64,000 nucleotides of DNA from Pipra filicauda. Lineage: Eukaryota; Chordata; Aves; Passeriformes; Pipridae. A program made the position numbers and the translations under genes. The notes under the pieces are model-generated. The model saw nothing but the letters and a program-made list of their open reading frames with translations, was not told where the DNA came from and ran no database searches. Location: positions 310,001 through 374,000 of the forward strand of contig NW_024104663.1 of NCBI RefSeq assembly GCF_003945595.2, read 5' to 3'. Below, piece after piece: positions 50,601-63,396 of this stretch (position 1 is the first letter of the stretch; the number at the start of each line of letters is the position of its first letter).

Positions 50601-53090
50601 AAGGGTGCTGTTCAGGGGAGATTTAACTCAGTTTTTTTAAAACTGGAAGCTGAAGAAAAAGCTGGGCTTACACAACCAGCTTATGTACAAATTTTTTGAA
50701 GGTTTAGAAGCTACTTGTTCAAACCTGTCTGATTGAAATGGATTGCAGAACTTCTTTGTGCCAGAGGAAATTATTGACTTTCATAAAAAAATTAGTATTT
50801 TATACCTGATCCAAAACATACTTGTAAATGAGAACTTTATCACTGATTGTAGATGATTTTTTTGGGCTCCAAATGAAAATTTCAGACTGACAGATGTTGA
50901 CTCCAGTTTTCTAGAGAGGATTAAGAAGGTCAACCTTATTTCTGCTCTGAAAAAGCATTTTAATTAATTAACTGAAGTTTTAAAACGTGACACTAGTGTA
51001 AAAAGGTCTAGTCAGATTTATCGTGATGGGAAAAGCAACAAATATGTCACTCAACAGGAGATGAAGGTAAGTGAGAAGAAACAAAGAAAATGTAAAATCT
51101 ATACTGTATATGACTACTTCCTCAGGTGTGGTGAGAACAAATATGAATATTTATGAATATGCTTAAGTAAGAGAAGGTGCAGGAGTATTTTATGAGAGAT
51201 GAGAGAGACAAGAAGAAGACCTCAGATCCAGCTTTGCTGATGCATGTGTGTGCACTTGCACAGTGTCAGTCCATCTCCTCAGCTGGAGAAATCTCAAGAC
51301 TCTACTGCAAACAAGTCTACTTTCTGCCAATTTTCTTGTATCCAACCCGTCTGACTTAATCTATCTATCTTAATGATTAGAACCATTAAGTAATCTTTTA
51401 TCACTCTACCATTTGCACCGCTATGTTCAAATCCCAGCAGGATTTAAAAGAATATGAAATTAACATTGAACAAACAATAGAACTCACTTGATGAGACAAT
51501 GAGTATAGGTTTCATGTAAAGAAGTAAACTTTGTAGCCTATTAGATATTCATTATTATAAGCATACTCAGTGATTCCCATTAAAATCTTAACCTGTTTTG
51601 CCTTCATTCTACTTAATTTAAAGTCCAATCTGCATTTACTTTATGGGAGGTCAAAGAAGCTTTGAAACATAAAGCATACTTTTCAAATTCCTGTAACTCC
51701 TAAAGTAAAGAAGCAAGGAAGAGATCAAATGAGAATAGTATATAGATGAAAATATGCTTTTATTAGTTAACAGATAAAAATGAAGCATTCAAGATGAACT
51801 TATCTTAAAGCAGGTAACCTCTCTCACCCTGTGTCCTCATGGGAATGATTTTGGCTATAGTAAGTGAGACAATGTGGGTAGGTTTGTCTTAGGCTAAAAG
51901 TCACATTTATCACGATGAAGATACTTTTGATACTACTTGTAAAGTTATGGCAAAAGATTTCAGTTTAACAGGTGTTTCACATCTATTTTTTTTTTTTGTT
52001 TAAAAATAAAAGAAAAAAACCCCCAATCTCCAGACCCTGGAACTTAACATTTCAATATTATTTGCTTTTTCTCCTGGTTTGGAAAATGGTTAACATTTAA
52101 CAGTTAATACAATTAATCATATCCACCCACCCCTATGTTGTAATTTTGTACAGTCCACTGAATTTTTCAGCTAACTTGTGCACTATTTTAAATGCCTAAT
52201 AAAGTGATGGTTGTAAGAGGAATCATGTAGTTGCTTATATATGCAAGTAAGAATATATAAAGTTAGTGAAAATAAATCTGTCTCCTCAGGTACTTGCTTT
52301 TCTTTATTAAGCAGAAAGAAAATGTAGGCTCCTACTTGAAGAATACCTTTTCTTTAGACATGTAAATTTTAGGACCATATTACAATGCTTAAGAGTGGCA
52401 GAGCAGACCCAAACCCTGTCTATTTTTTTTCATTCCTTTAGAGAATTTACCTTGGTCTATATCACATTTTTTTGCTTACCTCTCCAGAAAGTGAAGTTCT
52501 GGAATCTCATCCTTAACTGTATGCCCTTCAAGACTTGTCAAGTCTCATAAACTACTTTTATATAGTAAGACTTGTTTGTAATGTAGTTCCTTCTTTCAAT
52601 GTGAAGGAAAAGAAATTTGTAAGTCCATGTAGGACAGAAGGATTCTCTGTGCATTTTGTGGGTAGTCCCTCCCTATTCAAACTGGCTTGAGACTCAGGAG
52701 GACTGTGCCGTGCCAGGAGCAAAGGAATTCCAGTGAGTGGTACATACTTGAGGGCAGGCACTGCACTGCTTGCAGAGAGCTGTGTCACTTGGGCAATTTG
52801 GGACTTTTTGTGCAATGTTACACTGCCTTACATGAGTGTGTTGAATTGTTGGGCTTTCAACAAAGCAATATGGTATTTTTTAGGGAATCCTTGCACACTG
52901 CAACAGGGGAGAAGAAAGGTAGTACTACCTACTCCCCCATACTTGATGGGAAAACTCCTTGAGCTGCAAAAAACAGAGGGCATGGATTTATATTAGTCAG
53001 ATCTACTGACACTGGCTTTTATTTTCATGCACTTGCCACTTACACTGAATAAATCCACACTTGCCTTCTAAGCTGGAGACACTTGAGTAT
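47700..53090. other. non-coding DNA, no gene seen
   Basis: About 5.4 kb of AT-rich sequence without a recognised gene or element. The longest open frame (plus, 49677-50018, 113 codons) lacks any motif and lies in AT-rich sequence. Confidence 0.55.
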
Positions 53091-53099
53091 GAACTGCTA

Positions 53100-53215
53100 T
53101 CGTATTTTATAAATAAGCTAAAAGGAAGGTCATGGATTGCCACAGGAACAGAACCTAGGACCTCATGCAATAAGTTTTAATCTTAACAAATCATCCATAT
53201 AGCCTCTCAGATTGA
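53100..53215 (+). repeat. possible old MIR-like SINE 3' part
   Basis: The segment ACAGGAACAGAACCTAGGAC followed by a pyrimidine-containing stretch and AATCTTAACAAATCATCC resembles the 3' half of old amniote MIR-like SINEs ('agaaccCAGGtcTCcTGactc...'). It is heavily diverged and could be coincidental. Confidence 0.35.
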
Positions 53216-54820
53216 ATATGCTTTTCACAGTGAATCTCTAACTACTAAACCACAATTTTATCCTGAAGTCAGGGATAACAACCAAGTCTCTTGATCTCTA
53301 GCATGTGACAGACAATTAGGGAGAAGTTATGTGATCGTGGTTGAATATATGTGTCAGATGTCATCTCACAACTGAGTGTGATAGAATAAAATGTCTGTTA
53401 TTGAAATGCACCTACTCTGTGAAAAAAAAATCACAATTGTATGGATGTATGAATTTTGTTGGCTTTATTTTAAATTTTTTTCTACTTCTTTCTGTTTACT
53501 GTTGGTCATATCATAAGAAAATATACCAGAACACACAGTTTTGATACAAGAACTTATATTGTACAAAAATTACCCAAAAGCCAATATTAAGGTATTTCAT
53601 CTCCCTTTTTTGGCTTGACAATTTACTCACTGAAGTTAAATAAATAGATTTCGAAACAGAAAAAAAAATTACTAGCAAAACCTTTCACTGACACTAAAAG
53701 GTACACCAGACACATCCTGTAAACTTAAAATCTGAGAAATCAGATGTTGAGAGAGAAGTTTCCTGAACTCCTTATCACTTTTTCATTGCCTGAAGTACCA
53801 TCAGCAGCATTCCCCCAAACCACATGAACTTTCTACTTTCATCTGCAACAAATATAAAAAAGAAGCACGTACTGCAGCTCACAGACTGGTTTATATAGTT
53901 CCTCAGGGTCTCAAGCTTGTTAAGGCAGAATGCTTCCCGAGCGCACGGAACAAGTGTGAGTCAGATAGACCAGTCTGTTGATACAAAGAGCATGTGAGGT
54001 CAACCTTAAGACTCTGGAGTGTGAGTTTGATGAAGTTCTTGTTTATGCTATTAGAAGGTTTCCAGTAAATGATACAAACCCCGTATCTAGTCCATTTGCC
54101 AGTACATATTTCCTCACTGCAATGTATCTTCTGGAAGAAGACTTATTTCAATATAATATGAAAATATTATTTTTCTTTTTTCTCTCAATGTCTCTCTCTT
54201 TTTTTTCTTTTGGTCTCCTTTTTCTTTTGTGAATTCAGTAATTCATTTATAAATATCATCGTCACCACAGGAAGTTATAGAGTCTGATGAGACTTTGTAT
54301 GGGCCTGCCAAAATTGGCTGTTCTTATGCCTTAGGCAGAACAGGAGTGTAGAGAGGATACACTAATACTAGATATTAGCACAAACATCTGTTGATGTTTA
54401 TACCTAAATCTGGATGAATCAACACACCCTCAAAAGGCATTGAAATGCTACTAGAATGAGCAGCACATGAGGCTATCTCAAACTTCAAGACTATTAGACA
54501 ATTCTTCTAATGTGTAAGAAGCTTTAAAAGAGAGTAATAAGCAAAATTGTTGATAAAATATGACTGCAACCACATGAGATAGGAAGGAACCAATTTTATT
54601 TTACTGTATGTCATACAAAGTTACTGAAGATTCAGTCTTGGAGGCAGTTAAATTCTTTGAAGCAGAAAAGAAGCATAATCATATGAAGCTTTTGGGCTGT
54701 GCTACCATAAAAATAGGACAAAATTTGAGAGTATTAGCTGTTTTCGTGGGAAAAGAACCACCTACCAGAAATACCATATTGTAGTAGTTAAAATAAGACT
54801 GAAAGGCAATGAGGTTGATA
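53216..54820. other. non-coding DNA, no gene seen
   Basis: No gene or element was recognised. T-rich sequence dominates at 54.16-54.23 kb. Confidence 0.5.
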
Positions 54821-54824
54821 GATA

Positions 54825-55260
54825 CGGAAAATGTTTTCCATATGCAGGGAGACTAAATTGAATGGACCTCTTCCTCTTGGAAAGGATGACTTAGAAGAAT
54901 ATGACAGTTGCATAAATTTATTGTGGAGAACAGGGAATACTTGTTGGATTTTTTGCATGCAGTATGGGAACTCAGGAGGACACATACACAATGAAGTTAT
55001 CAGGTAGTGAGTTTAAAATAAACAGAAGGAAACACTTTTCCATATTGTTGCATAACTGCACAGTGAGGTCATTTCCACAAGATGATGTGGATGCCAAAAA
55101 TATAAACAGACTTAAACAAGGTTTAGAGAAAATAATGGGAATACATCCATAAGTAACCCAGATGCAATGTCTGGCTCAGGAAATATCTAAGCTGATTGCT
55201 GATGTATCTGAGAGGATAGACCAAGAGTCAGACACTTTATACATGTCTAACTTTTTCCAT
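54825..55260 (+). repeat. very old CR1/L3-like LINE fragment
   Basis: Although heavily diverged, the fragment keeps the order of an old amniote CR1/L3 3' region: GGAGACTAAATTGAATGGAC, GATGACTTAGAAGAATATGA, AGTTTAAAATAAACAGAAGG, ACACTTTTCCATATTG, a GTGAGGTCATTTCCACAAGA block, TGTGGATGCCAAAAATATAA and AGGTTTAGAGAAAATAATGG. The two open frames over it (one per strand) are by-products. It is far older than the other CR1 copies in the window. Confidence 0.7.
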
Positions 55261-55464
55261 TTTTCTCTGTATATTCTCTAGTAGCCAGAGACTCTCAAAT
55301 TCACCCCACCATAGACTGGAGAAGGGTCATGACCAGGAAAAATGAAAGATACTGTCTTGTATTTGATGTTATTTTGAGATGAGCTATGAATGTTGGCAGA
55401 ATCTGTAGAAAATACAATATACACATAGAACAGAACTTCAAAATTAAGTTACTTTATTTTTTAT

Positions 55465-55634
55465 TTATTTTCTTTTACTTTTGACTAGTTCTGCTTCATA
55501 ATTCTCCCCTAGCACTGCCATGGGAACAGCCTTGCTCCCCTCCATAGCCTGATTGTCAAGATGCTTGGGGTCCCTGAAGGCAGGGGCAGAGTAAGGCTCA
55601 GTGTCCTCAGGTGAGTACAGCTGCAAGACAATTC
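55465..55634 (-). CDS. possible 3'-terminal coding exon of an unidentified gene
   Basis: Reading the minus strand, a strong splice acceptor (CACATTTCTCTGCACAG) precedes an open segment of 55 codons plus a stop. It starts in phase 1 and encodes GIVLQLYSPEDTEPYSAPAF, a middle rich in D, E, K and P, and ends ENYEAELVKSKRK. The composition is polar and charged, unlike chance AT-rich translation, and would suit a cytoplasmic C-terminal tail. An AATAAA poly(A) signal overlaps and follows the stop (55453-55469 region). I do not recognise the family. Neighbouring minus-strand candidates lie at 59.2, 60.1 and 63.1-63.6 kb, but their phases do not yet form a full chain. A chance open frame remains possible. 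Confidence 0.33.
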
Positions 55635-57314
55635 CTGTGCAGAGAAATGTGAGTAAGGGCCATTTGATAAAAAGTGCTATTTCATGAAAAGAAGGAATGG
55701 GAACAATTTCTTCTAACATTAACCATGGAAACTTAAGTGACTAAGCCAAGCACTCAGACTAACAACACAGAATCATCATTTAGGCTTCTTCTGTAGTTAA
55801 TAAAGTGATAGCAGTGTTAAGAATAGAAACATTGGTTCAATTCTCTTTTCTCCATTGATTATAGAGGGTTTGCAAACAATTCAATTACAACTATTATCAC
55901 CTTTTATGCAGCTAAATTTAGGGTAAATGTGACCCATAAGGTCCAATTTCCCAAGTGAACTCCTTTGTCAACAAAAAGAGATTTCTTTCATTTAATCCTC
56001 TGATATATCCTAGAGCTGAATCTCCCTAAACATTTTGATGTCTCATTTTGTTTTCTCCTAAATATGATCTTCTTTCTGAAGCAAATTATCCTTTAGCCAA
56101 AGATAGTGAATTTCCAACCCTAAAAAACCTTTTATTAATTCATGAACTAGATATAAAATAAACAATAACAATTTAATTCCCATCTGCTTATTGCTTTTTC
56201 AGGGTCTCTTTGTGTACATGCTATCATCATTGTAATGGCTACTTGGTCAGTCTGCTGCTGCATCCCTTGATTTGCATATAAGCTGAGTCTGACAGTAAAG
56301 TTTCCAGCAAGTGCCAACTGAGTTGGTGTTCTTGTAATGCAAAACACTTCTGTAGTGGTCTGACACCACACATCTCATTTCATGTGCAATACTGAACAAT
56401 TAACATCTTTCAGTCACTTCACCACCAGGACAGAATAGGAAGTGACAACTTGGTCTCACCACAAGCAAGTCATGATCTACTCAGCTTTCCTGTATATGTA
56501 GTTTTAACATAGTTTAATGTAATTATAACAGAGGATTTTGCATGAGAAGAAACAATTTAGGGTTCTACAGCATGCTTCAACTATGAACCTGATGCGTGAG
56601 GTATTTTAGTTTTACGCTCAATACATATGCAGTATTAGAAAGCATTATGATAGAGGTTTTAAGACAATAAATTGAAAAGGCTACTGAAATTTGAAAGGGC
56701 TACGGAAAATTATTGTTTAGTATGAGAACAGATATCAGATCAAATCTCAGTTTACCTGCTACTGAACATAGGAATTTATCACATAAATTCATTCACCACA
56801 GGAGGGATAATATAGTCCAAGCACTTTTGCCTCTATCTGTATATTTTCTATATAATGGTGCTAGGATAAACCTGAAAGTCTTTCCAGAAATCTGGAGATC
56901 ATATTGCAAAAATCTCAAATAACACCTAATGCCATTTTATGAACTCCAGAAGGTAAACAAAATCATATATGTCTATGGAAAAGCCACTCAGGCTAGTGTC
57001 TATATTTGTGTTCAAAAAGTCTTGTCCCCCTTTGCTACCTCATCGTGTCCACTGATTGAAAGATACTGCTAGAGTGCAGACCACTGACATTTTTATTTAT
57101 CTCTTGATTTGGTCTCATGGTAAGTAAGGAAACAGAAAGGAGAATGCTAACCTGTTGAGTGTATGAGTCTTGCTGGCTCAAATACAGCATATCCTAAAGA
57201 AATCTCACTGACTCTCACTGTTTCCATATTTTATAGCCAACACAATTAAAGAATAATGTATATTTGCACACTATATAGTTCTTTTACATAGCTTTATTGT
57301 CATTGGCTTTTAAG

Positions 57315-57425
57315 ATAATCTATAATAGAGAAACTGTGGCACTTATCTGGGGTGTGGCTTTCCCAAGGTCCCATAGTGGTCTTTTGTCTAAATCAAAGCT
57401 GAAATTCCCCCTTTGAAGAAGTTCT
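57315..57425 (+). repeat. possible old MIR-like SINE trace
   Basis: The order AGAGAAACTGTGGCAC, then CTTTCCCAAGGTCCCATAGT, then a segment AAAGCTGAAATTCCCCC mirrors the 'gaaactgaggcac... cttgcccaaggtcacacag... gaattgaaccc' core of old amniote MIR-like SINEs. Divergence is high and the ends cannot be placed. Confidence 0.45.
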
Positions 57426-58533
57426 GTCTTCTCATGACTCCCAACTTCTCTTTTCTTGTCTTCAAACTATTTTTTCTTATTCCAAGACACATACGTATAG
57501 CATGCTTATTTGTTCTTTATCTTTTGAATCCTGATTTTGAGTTCTCTGTCTCACAAAGCAGGCACTGGTAATTTTCATCATGTTATTTCAAAAGCAAATA
57601 AATACTATACTCTGTTTTCTTCTGTAGCTGACTGAAGTCTCACAATCAAACATTGCTTCCTTCAGTTTTTGAAGGAAAATTAAAAGAAGCTTTTGCCCTG
57701 CAGTTATTGACCGCAACTGCAGCAGTTAATTATTCATATTTCAGGCTCAGATTTACTGTACAGCTTCATCAGCATTTCTCTAGGCTTGTGTAATCTAGGA
57801 ATGGTTTTATGAAGTATGGCAAACGTGTACCTACAGGGTCACACCAAACCACTGTGGGTGAATACAACATTTTAATGTCACTAACAGCATTGTAAAACTC
57901 TGATGTGAAACAGAAATCTCTGTTGTCCACTGCGGAAAAGATACAGATTCTTCCAAACTTGCTTTTTTAAATTTAGCCTGAAATTTCACTGAGTTGTACT
58001 GGAAAACAAGAGGCCTCTCCTATTTGCTCCTGGGAGGAGGTCAGGGCTCTGATGACATCCTTGATGAGTCTGTGTTAGTGCACTTTGGTTCTCTTTGAAA
58101 AGTGAAAAAAGTATTAATTCTAAGATGAAAATGGTACATGGATTCTGTAATGGTTTGGTCCAGAGGCCATTTCTGTTGATTAGTTCATACTACCTGTCAG
58201 GTTTGCTTGCTCACACATTGTCACCCCTCCTCCAGCACATCAGTATTCCTGCAGGACCACAATACACCTGTGGCCACCCTCACAAGTTCTCTAGCCCTGT
58301 CCCGAGACACACATAATGTTATCTGAGTATATTAAAAACACTCTAATTGATAATGACAGAGCACTTGCATTACTACAGACATTCTGAAATTAAACGTAAG
58401 AAAGCAAATCAGCAATTTTGTCTCAGAACTATAGATTCATCTCTCTGTTAGTAAACTAAATAACATAGGGAGCAGTCCAGGGATTGCACCAACAGTAAGT
58501 GAATGAGTTCAGGTTTTGCACCCTCATCATCTT

Positions 58534-58590
58534 GAGTGTTAAAGTAGTAGAACTTTAAGTTCTACTTAAGTAGAGTGTTAAGGTAGTAGA
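58534..58590. repeat. short direct repeat enclosing a palindrome
   Basis: An 18-bp segment GAGTGTTAAAGTAGTAGA recurs 39 bp downstream with one change (58573-58590). Between them lies an inverted repeat with 9-bp arms, AGTAGAACT and AGTTCTACT, separated by TTA (58546-58566). It probably arose from local slippage or template switching. Confidence 0.8.
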
Positions 58591-58665
58591 AACCTGCACA
58601 GTTTTTGTTTAGGCGATCCATGGTTATACTAAACTACTTTTAAGCAAAGTTCAGAAACACATCCA

Positions 58666-58720
58666 GGCTCTGTTCCCAATGTGTAATCTGGATAATTGGC
58701 TCTGTTCCCAGTGTGTAATC
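58666..58720. repeat. 23-bp direct repeat, 32-bp period
   Basis: Two copies of a 23-bp segment containing GGCTCTGTTCCCA and TGTGTAATC (58666-58688 and 58698-58720) differ at one base. It is a small tandem duplication. Confidence 0.85.
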
Positions 58721-59235
58721 AGTTCTCAGAGCCAGGGAACGGGCTTTGTGACAATTTAGATTGCTAGATACACTTGTATCTAGAGATAAAAGGTGAGATG
58801 CATCGAAGACCCTGGTTAAATGTCCAGTCTGATTCAGAGATACCATGTGGACACAAGCCACCCTGAGTCACCAGGCATCACTGTGAGGACCAAATGGCTT
58901 CAACAGTGTAGCTGTAACCTAAGTCATCCAGGGTGCTTAAGCATATTGACAGAACAGTCTGGATGTGACTTTCAAGGAGAAATCTTGGATGTGTCCTATG
59001 CATTGTGGTGAATTGGGTGATTCATACACTTTCTCTGAAGTCTGGCTTGGCAGTTCCTGCAGCTCCTGCAGCCTCTGTTTATCCTGTCTGCCCTGTCAGG
59101 CAGGTGCCAGCAGGAGTTGGTGATGTTGCCTGCAGCAGGGTGAGGTGTGCAGGCAACTGGAAAGGAATGCTGCGGTGAGACCTGCTGCAGTGGTGAGGTG
59201 CACAGCTGCATCTGTGGGATTCATGGAGGACTCAC

Positions 59236-59327
59236 ATGGTTGGGAGTCTGAAGAATAAAGACGGTCTTCCAGACTGTCTAGAAAGTGTTAATAGCTCTAT
59301 ATCCTCAAAGTGGCATGGGTTAGCGTC
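59236..59327 (-). other. possible coding exon (unidentified)
   Basis: On the minus strand a 92-nt open segment lies between an acceptor (TTTTCCCTTCGCAG) and a donor (ACCAT followed by GTGAGT). It encodes about 30 residues beginning DANPCHFEDIELLTLSRQ and ending LFFRLPT. Both splice sites are good by eye. Its start phase (0) does not match the end phase (1) of the candidate at 60.1 kb, so at least one exon between them would be missing or one call is wrong. Confidence 0.25.
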
Positions 59328-60117
59328 CTGCGAAGGGAAAACTTCACTAAACACACCTGACACAAGCAAGAAGACGCTTGCATAGGGACTACGGTCATGA
59401 GGAAGCTTGGTCAACTCATTTTATTTCTGTGTGAAAAATATCAACTCAAAGCTGTGAGAACTACAATTTACCTGTGTATTTTCACCCAACTGAAGTTAGA
59501 AAACTACAGATCAGGTTGTGTAGGTTTTGTAAAAAACCTGACACTACATGCATCTGATGTCTCACAAAAACCCCTGAGGTACATAATTACAGAGTTTGGG
59601 CATCAGATTTCCTTTTCAAAAATGACAAGATTTTGATATTTCCCACAGAATAGAAATTAATTTTTCTTAAATCACTACTGCAGTTTTCTCTCATTGTGTC
59701 AAAATGTTGTGTTTTATAATTTCAATTAATCTCATTTTGTCATATTGAGCATTATTTTAGTTGTAACGCAGTTGACTGACAATTAGCTATGATATGCAAT
59801 TCACAATGAAAAAGAATCAAATAATAAATTGAAATGAAATATAAAAAGGTTTCAATCCATTTTATGGAGAGTTGCATGTTGTTATTTATTTTTCTAGTTC
59901 TGATAAAACTGTAGTTTTATAGAAAATCCATATCTCAAATATTTTTCCTATTCTTACTACAAACACAATACATTTGAAATGAAATAGTAGGAATATAAGG
60001 CATAGAAAACATCCAAATCTTCACAATGCCTCAGCTCAATTGTTCTTTTTTAGATTTGTGAAGAGGAGCAATTTGACCCAGAACTGTAAAGAGTTATCTG
60101 GAGGTGAAATGACTTAC

Positions 60118-60287
60118 CATATAGTAGCATATAACCACAGTACTGGAAGACAGGAGTGATGACAGTTACTTTCCTTCCTGCTTGTTTAACCCAGAGCTCA
60201 ACAGCAGGTACAGGATGTTCTGAGGTATTGGGAAAACTCATTAGTTCTCTATAAGGAAAGTTTGCCCTGAAGTCCACAGTTATTATC
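60118..60287 (-). other. possible coding exon (unidentified)
   Basis: The minus strand is open from one of two possible acceptors (first exon base 60287 or 60266) to a strong donor (TATATG followed by GTAAGT at 60117-60112). The translation includes ANFPYRELMSFPNTSEHPVP and KVTVITPVFQYCGYMLLY. This reads like a folded extracellular or lumenal domain with an N-linked glycosylation sequon (NTS). The acceptors have weak pyrimidine tracts. I do not recognise the family. Confidence 0.3.
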
Positions 60288-63133
60288 CTTGAAGTTTAAC
60301 AATGTGAGCTGAAACTCTATGTAGCTTCAGAGCAGCATGTCTCTGCATTTACTGTGTCACCTTAGCTGAACCCTCTTGGCTCCTAGAGGCTTGCTGCAGC
60401 CCATCAGCAAAATTACAGGTTATGGTGAAAAATGCTTCAAATTCTTGGGTAATTTCTGGATTAATCAATGGAAATTTTTACAGCTCTAGTATTTTTCTGC
60501 TGAAAGGATAATTATTTTTCCTATTTTGCCTTGAAATGAGCAAATGGATAACACAGACTCCAAGACTAGAGCATAAACACATATATTTCTAGAGCTTCAT
60601 GTGCACAAAATTTTATTCAGTGACATGAGTGCTGTCCATTGAATTCCCCAGTCTCTTACTAAACCTGCAATTACTACTGGCACTAGGCAGCAGGTAGAAT
60701 GCTCTTTGCTTGCAGGTGCAATATGCTGAACAGCATTCATAACATTTTTCCCCACAAGAATCATTTATATGGATGGTAATTCCCCCATTTTGTTCTGTTT
60801 ACACATTTGTACTAGAAATCTATGAAACCTGGATATATATGATGTAATTGTGGATACAAGAGGCAGATGTATATGCAGTGGACCAGATTTTGAGAGACTT
60901 GTGCTTGGCTGTGAGAGCTGAACTGTTAAGTGGTCTCCCTCCAATGCTGCTGGCTAGTGCTAAGGTCGTCATTCACTGTGAAGTACAACAAAAAGTTGGC
61001 TTAAATTCATCTCACTGGGCTGACCTCTTAGACAGGAGACCTATGTGGCTCCTATCTAACCAACTGCGTACATTCCTCACAAAGAACCAGATTAAAACAC
61101 CCATCCGAAACACACCCCTGTGACACCCCCCTTGTACTAAATTCAGAGCTAGACTGAGGTTTAAAATGTCTCTATAGAAATTTTACTGTCTAAATGCTTA
61201 CAGTTTCCCTGCATGAGGGAAGAATCCAAGTATGAAATTTAGTGTCAAATACTTGATCACATTATAAAAGATTTTGCACACAAACCAACTTTTTCAAAAG
61301 TTTGGTATCTTCATATTTACTTACGTTGCTAATCCCATTTTGATGAATAGATAATTAAAAAATAAGAAATAGTTAAGTGCTATTGTGTACCAGAGTAAAA
61401 ACTTATAGGGTACATTTGACAAAATCCAAGACTTCTAAACCTCATTATAAAGTGAACCAAGGTCAGTTGCATGTATACAATCTGGAATCTCCACTTGTAA
61501 TTTAATTTTTAGCCTGAACAGGACTTTCCATTTTTTCATTAGAATCTAGGGTAATTGTGTTGTTTTGCATGTAATGGAAGAAGCCCAAATTTACGACCCG
61601 AGATAGGAATACAATCTACATTCTTGTGAGGGTTGTGTCAGGGGGAACATCCTGGACTCAGTGGTAATTTTTGAGCTGTGTAGTGGACTCTAAAGTGATT
61701 TGCAGTCCAGACCACAGACTCTCACCTCAGAATGTGCTTGCAGCTTCAATTTGATTTTTATAACTGTAAATCATACGAACTATAGTGAATCTTCCAGCAA
61801 AGTGCAATGTGTCGAGCAATGACATATAGAAAGTTAAATGGGATCCTTTGAAAGGCAGTGGACCTCAGTTCGGTATTCCCATTTCTGGAAGGAATGTCAA
61901 CACAGGGTGAATTTGTGTCTTCATCATGGCAGCATTGAAACACATTTCTCTTCTCTATTGGTGGGTAAAGGTTCCTTCACCAAGTTTTCCTGTTTTGGCA
62001 TGATGCAGAGAAAATGACTCTTCCTCTCGCCTTTGTGCACCAGGGACCTATCCTGAGCTAAGCATACCTCTTGTCTGAGAGGGGAGTTTACCGAAAGCAC
62101 TAGATTGGTGTTGTGTCTCAGGAATGCAGGCAACAAATAAGAGAACTGGAAACACAGTCAGCTTAGGAAATATCAGCAGAGAGTTTAATTGGTTACAGCC
62201 CTTTTGTCATTATCTATGCATAAATCTCACAGCAGATCATAGCCGATGTAACTCACAGGCAAAGAAGGACACTATGGGTCAGGGTCTGATCCAATTGCCT
62301 TCTACTAAGGACACAAATCCAAAAGTGAGGGAGCCTCAATGAAGATTGAATGCCACCTAGACTAGATATTAACTGAATTATTAAAATGAGTTGGTTTATT
62401 TTAGGCAAAGGTTGTCACTGTGATACTGCCATGCCACCTAAGGTTTTGAAGTACACAAGCATGCAGTGGCTTTTCTTGGTAAATGTGGCTTATAATTCTG
62501 TTGTTTCCACCCCTATGATCTACTTCTACCAAAAGTTCTGTTAAAATGGAACCAGATTGTTGTAGTGGATATTTGCAATTACCAATATCTTGATCACTGG
62601 CCTTATTTTGATTCTTAAGATTGGACTGCTGCTGTGGACAATGAGAAAAATGTGAAATTTTAAAGTTTGATGTTTTTTTGGGGTTCGAGTTTCATGGACA
62701 TGAAGTAAAAATATTACAGGGACCTGACCGAACCCCAACTTTGCTCAAAGTTTCATGTCATAGTATTGACAGACTAAAGGGCATGAAACATGATGACAAA
62801 AACTTCTATCCAAATAACCATATCTCCTGGACATCCTCTAGCACTGACTCTGAAAGTATGCCTGTATTGGGTATTTTTCTTCTATGAAAGTAAAAACTGA
62901 GCAGTTGTTGTAGTAATTTAGATTTGGAGGCTGTTGGATAAATGAAGACCCTGACTTGATCCAGACTAAGAATTTGACAGGTATATGCTCTTTCCCATGT
63001 AATGACAAGAGCCACCAGCTAAAGTAGTCCATCAGACTGAGCCAATGAGGCAGCCCAGTTGTGGATTCAAAGTATGAAAGCAGACTGGTATTGAATCCTA
63101 TGGTGGGACTGACAGCTGCCTCACCCTGTTTAC
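60288..63133. other. non-coding or intronic DNA
   Basis: No transposable element was recognised. The minus strand holds more short open segments with splice-like edges, for example about 60355-60475 (residues ITQEFEAFFTITCNFADGLQ) and a 38-nt segment near 61722-61759 before a GAG/GTGAGA donor. On the plus strand 60848-61123 is open for 91 codons with no motif. None can be called alone. Confidence 0.4.
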
Positions 63134-63193
63134 CTGTCAGTCTCTGAAAATAGGGAGGAGTGGTAATGATGGGCCACACAACAGATGACCAAC
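63134..63193 (-). other. possible coding exon, phase-compatible with its neighbour
   Basis: A 60-nt open segment on the minus strand follows a good acceptor (GATTTTCTACTTTCTAG) and ends at a GTAAAC donor, with an alternative GTGAGG donor 9 bases further. It encodes WSSVVWPIITTPPYFQRLT. It starts with two bases that complete the codon left open by the candidate exon at 63397-63552, so the two can be joined without a frame break. The frame stays open for another 90 codons past the donor, so a longer exon or a chance open frame is also possible. Confidence 0.3.
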
Positions 63194-63396
63194 CTAGAAA
63201 GTAGAAAATCTACTATGCTTTTGTCGTCAACAAGGACAAAATTTTCTGTTCCATGACAGAGTTAACTTTGCAGCAAAATAAGATGACACATCAAATTCCT
63301 TTCAATCATATAAAGCAGTTAAAGCCTCAGCTCACTGACTTCTCTAGAGAAACAGAGAAAGTCCCAGGTGGTGCGTATGTAGAATCTGGTCCTTAC

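Larger units (their letters stand above)
55636..59235. other. non-coding or intronic DNA
   Basis: No element except a possible MIR-like trace at 57.3 kb. On the minus strand, 56190-56375 is open after a TACAG acceptor and encodes residues such as TRTPTQLALAGNFTVRLSLY, which could be an exon, but I see no strong donor. Two small local duplications at 58.5-58.7 kb are listed separately. Confidence 0.4.

Noticed and set aside
60848..61123. 91-codon plus-strand open frame
   Set aside because: It begins without a supported promoter or splice site and lies opposite the candidate minus-strand gene region. Composition is moderately protein-like, but no motif supports it.
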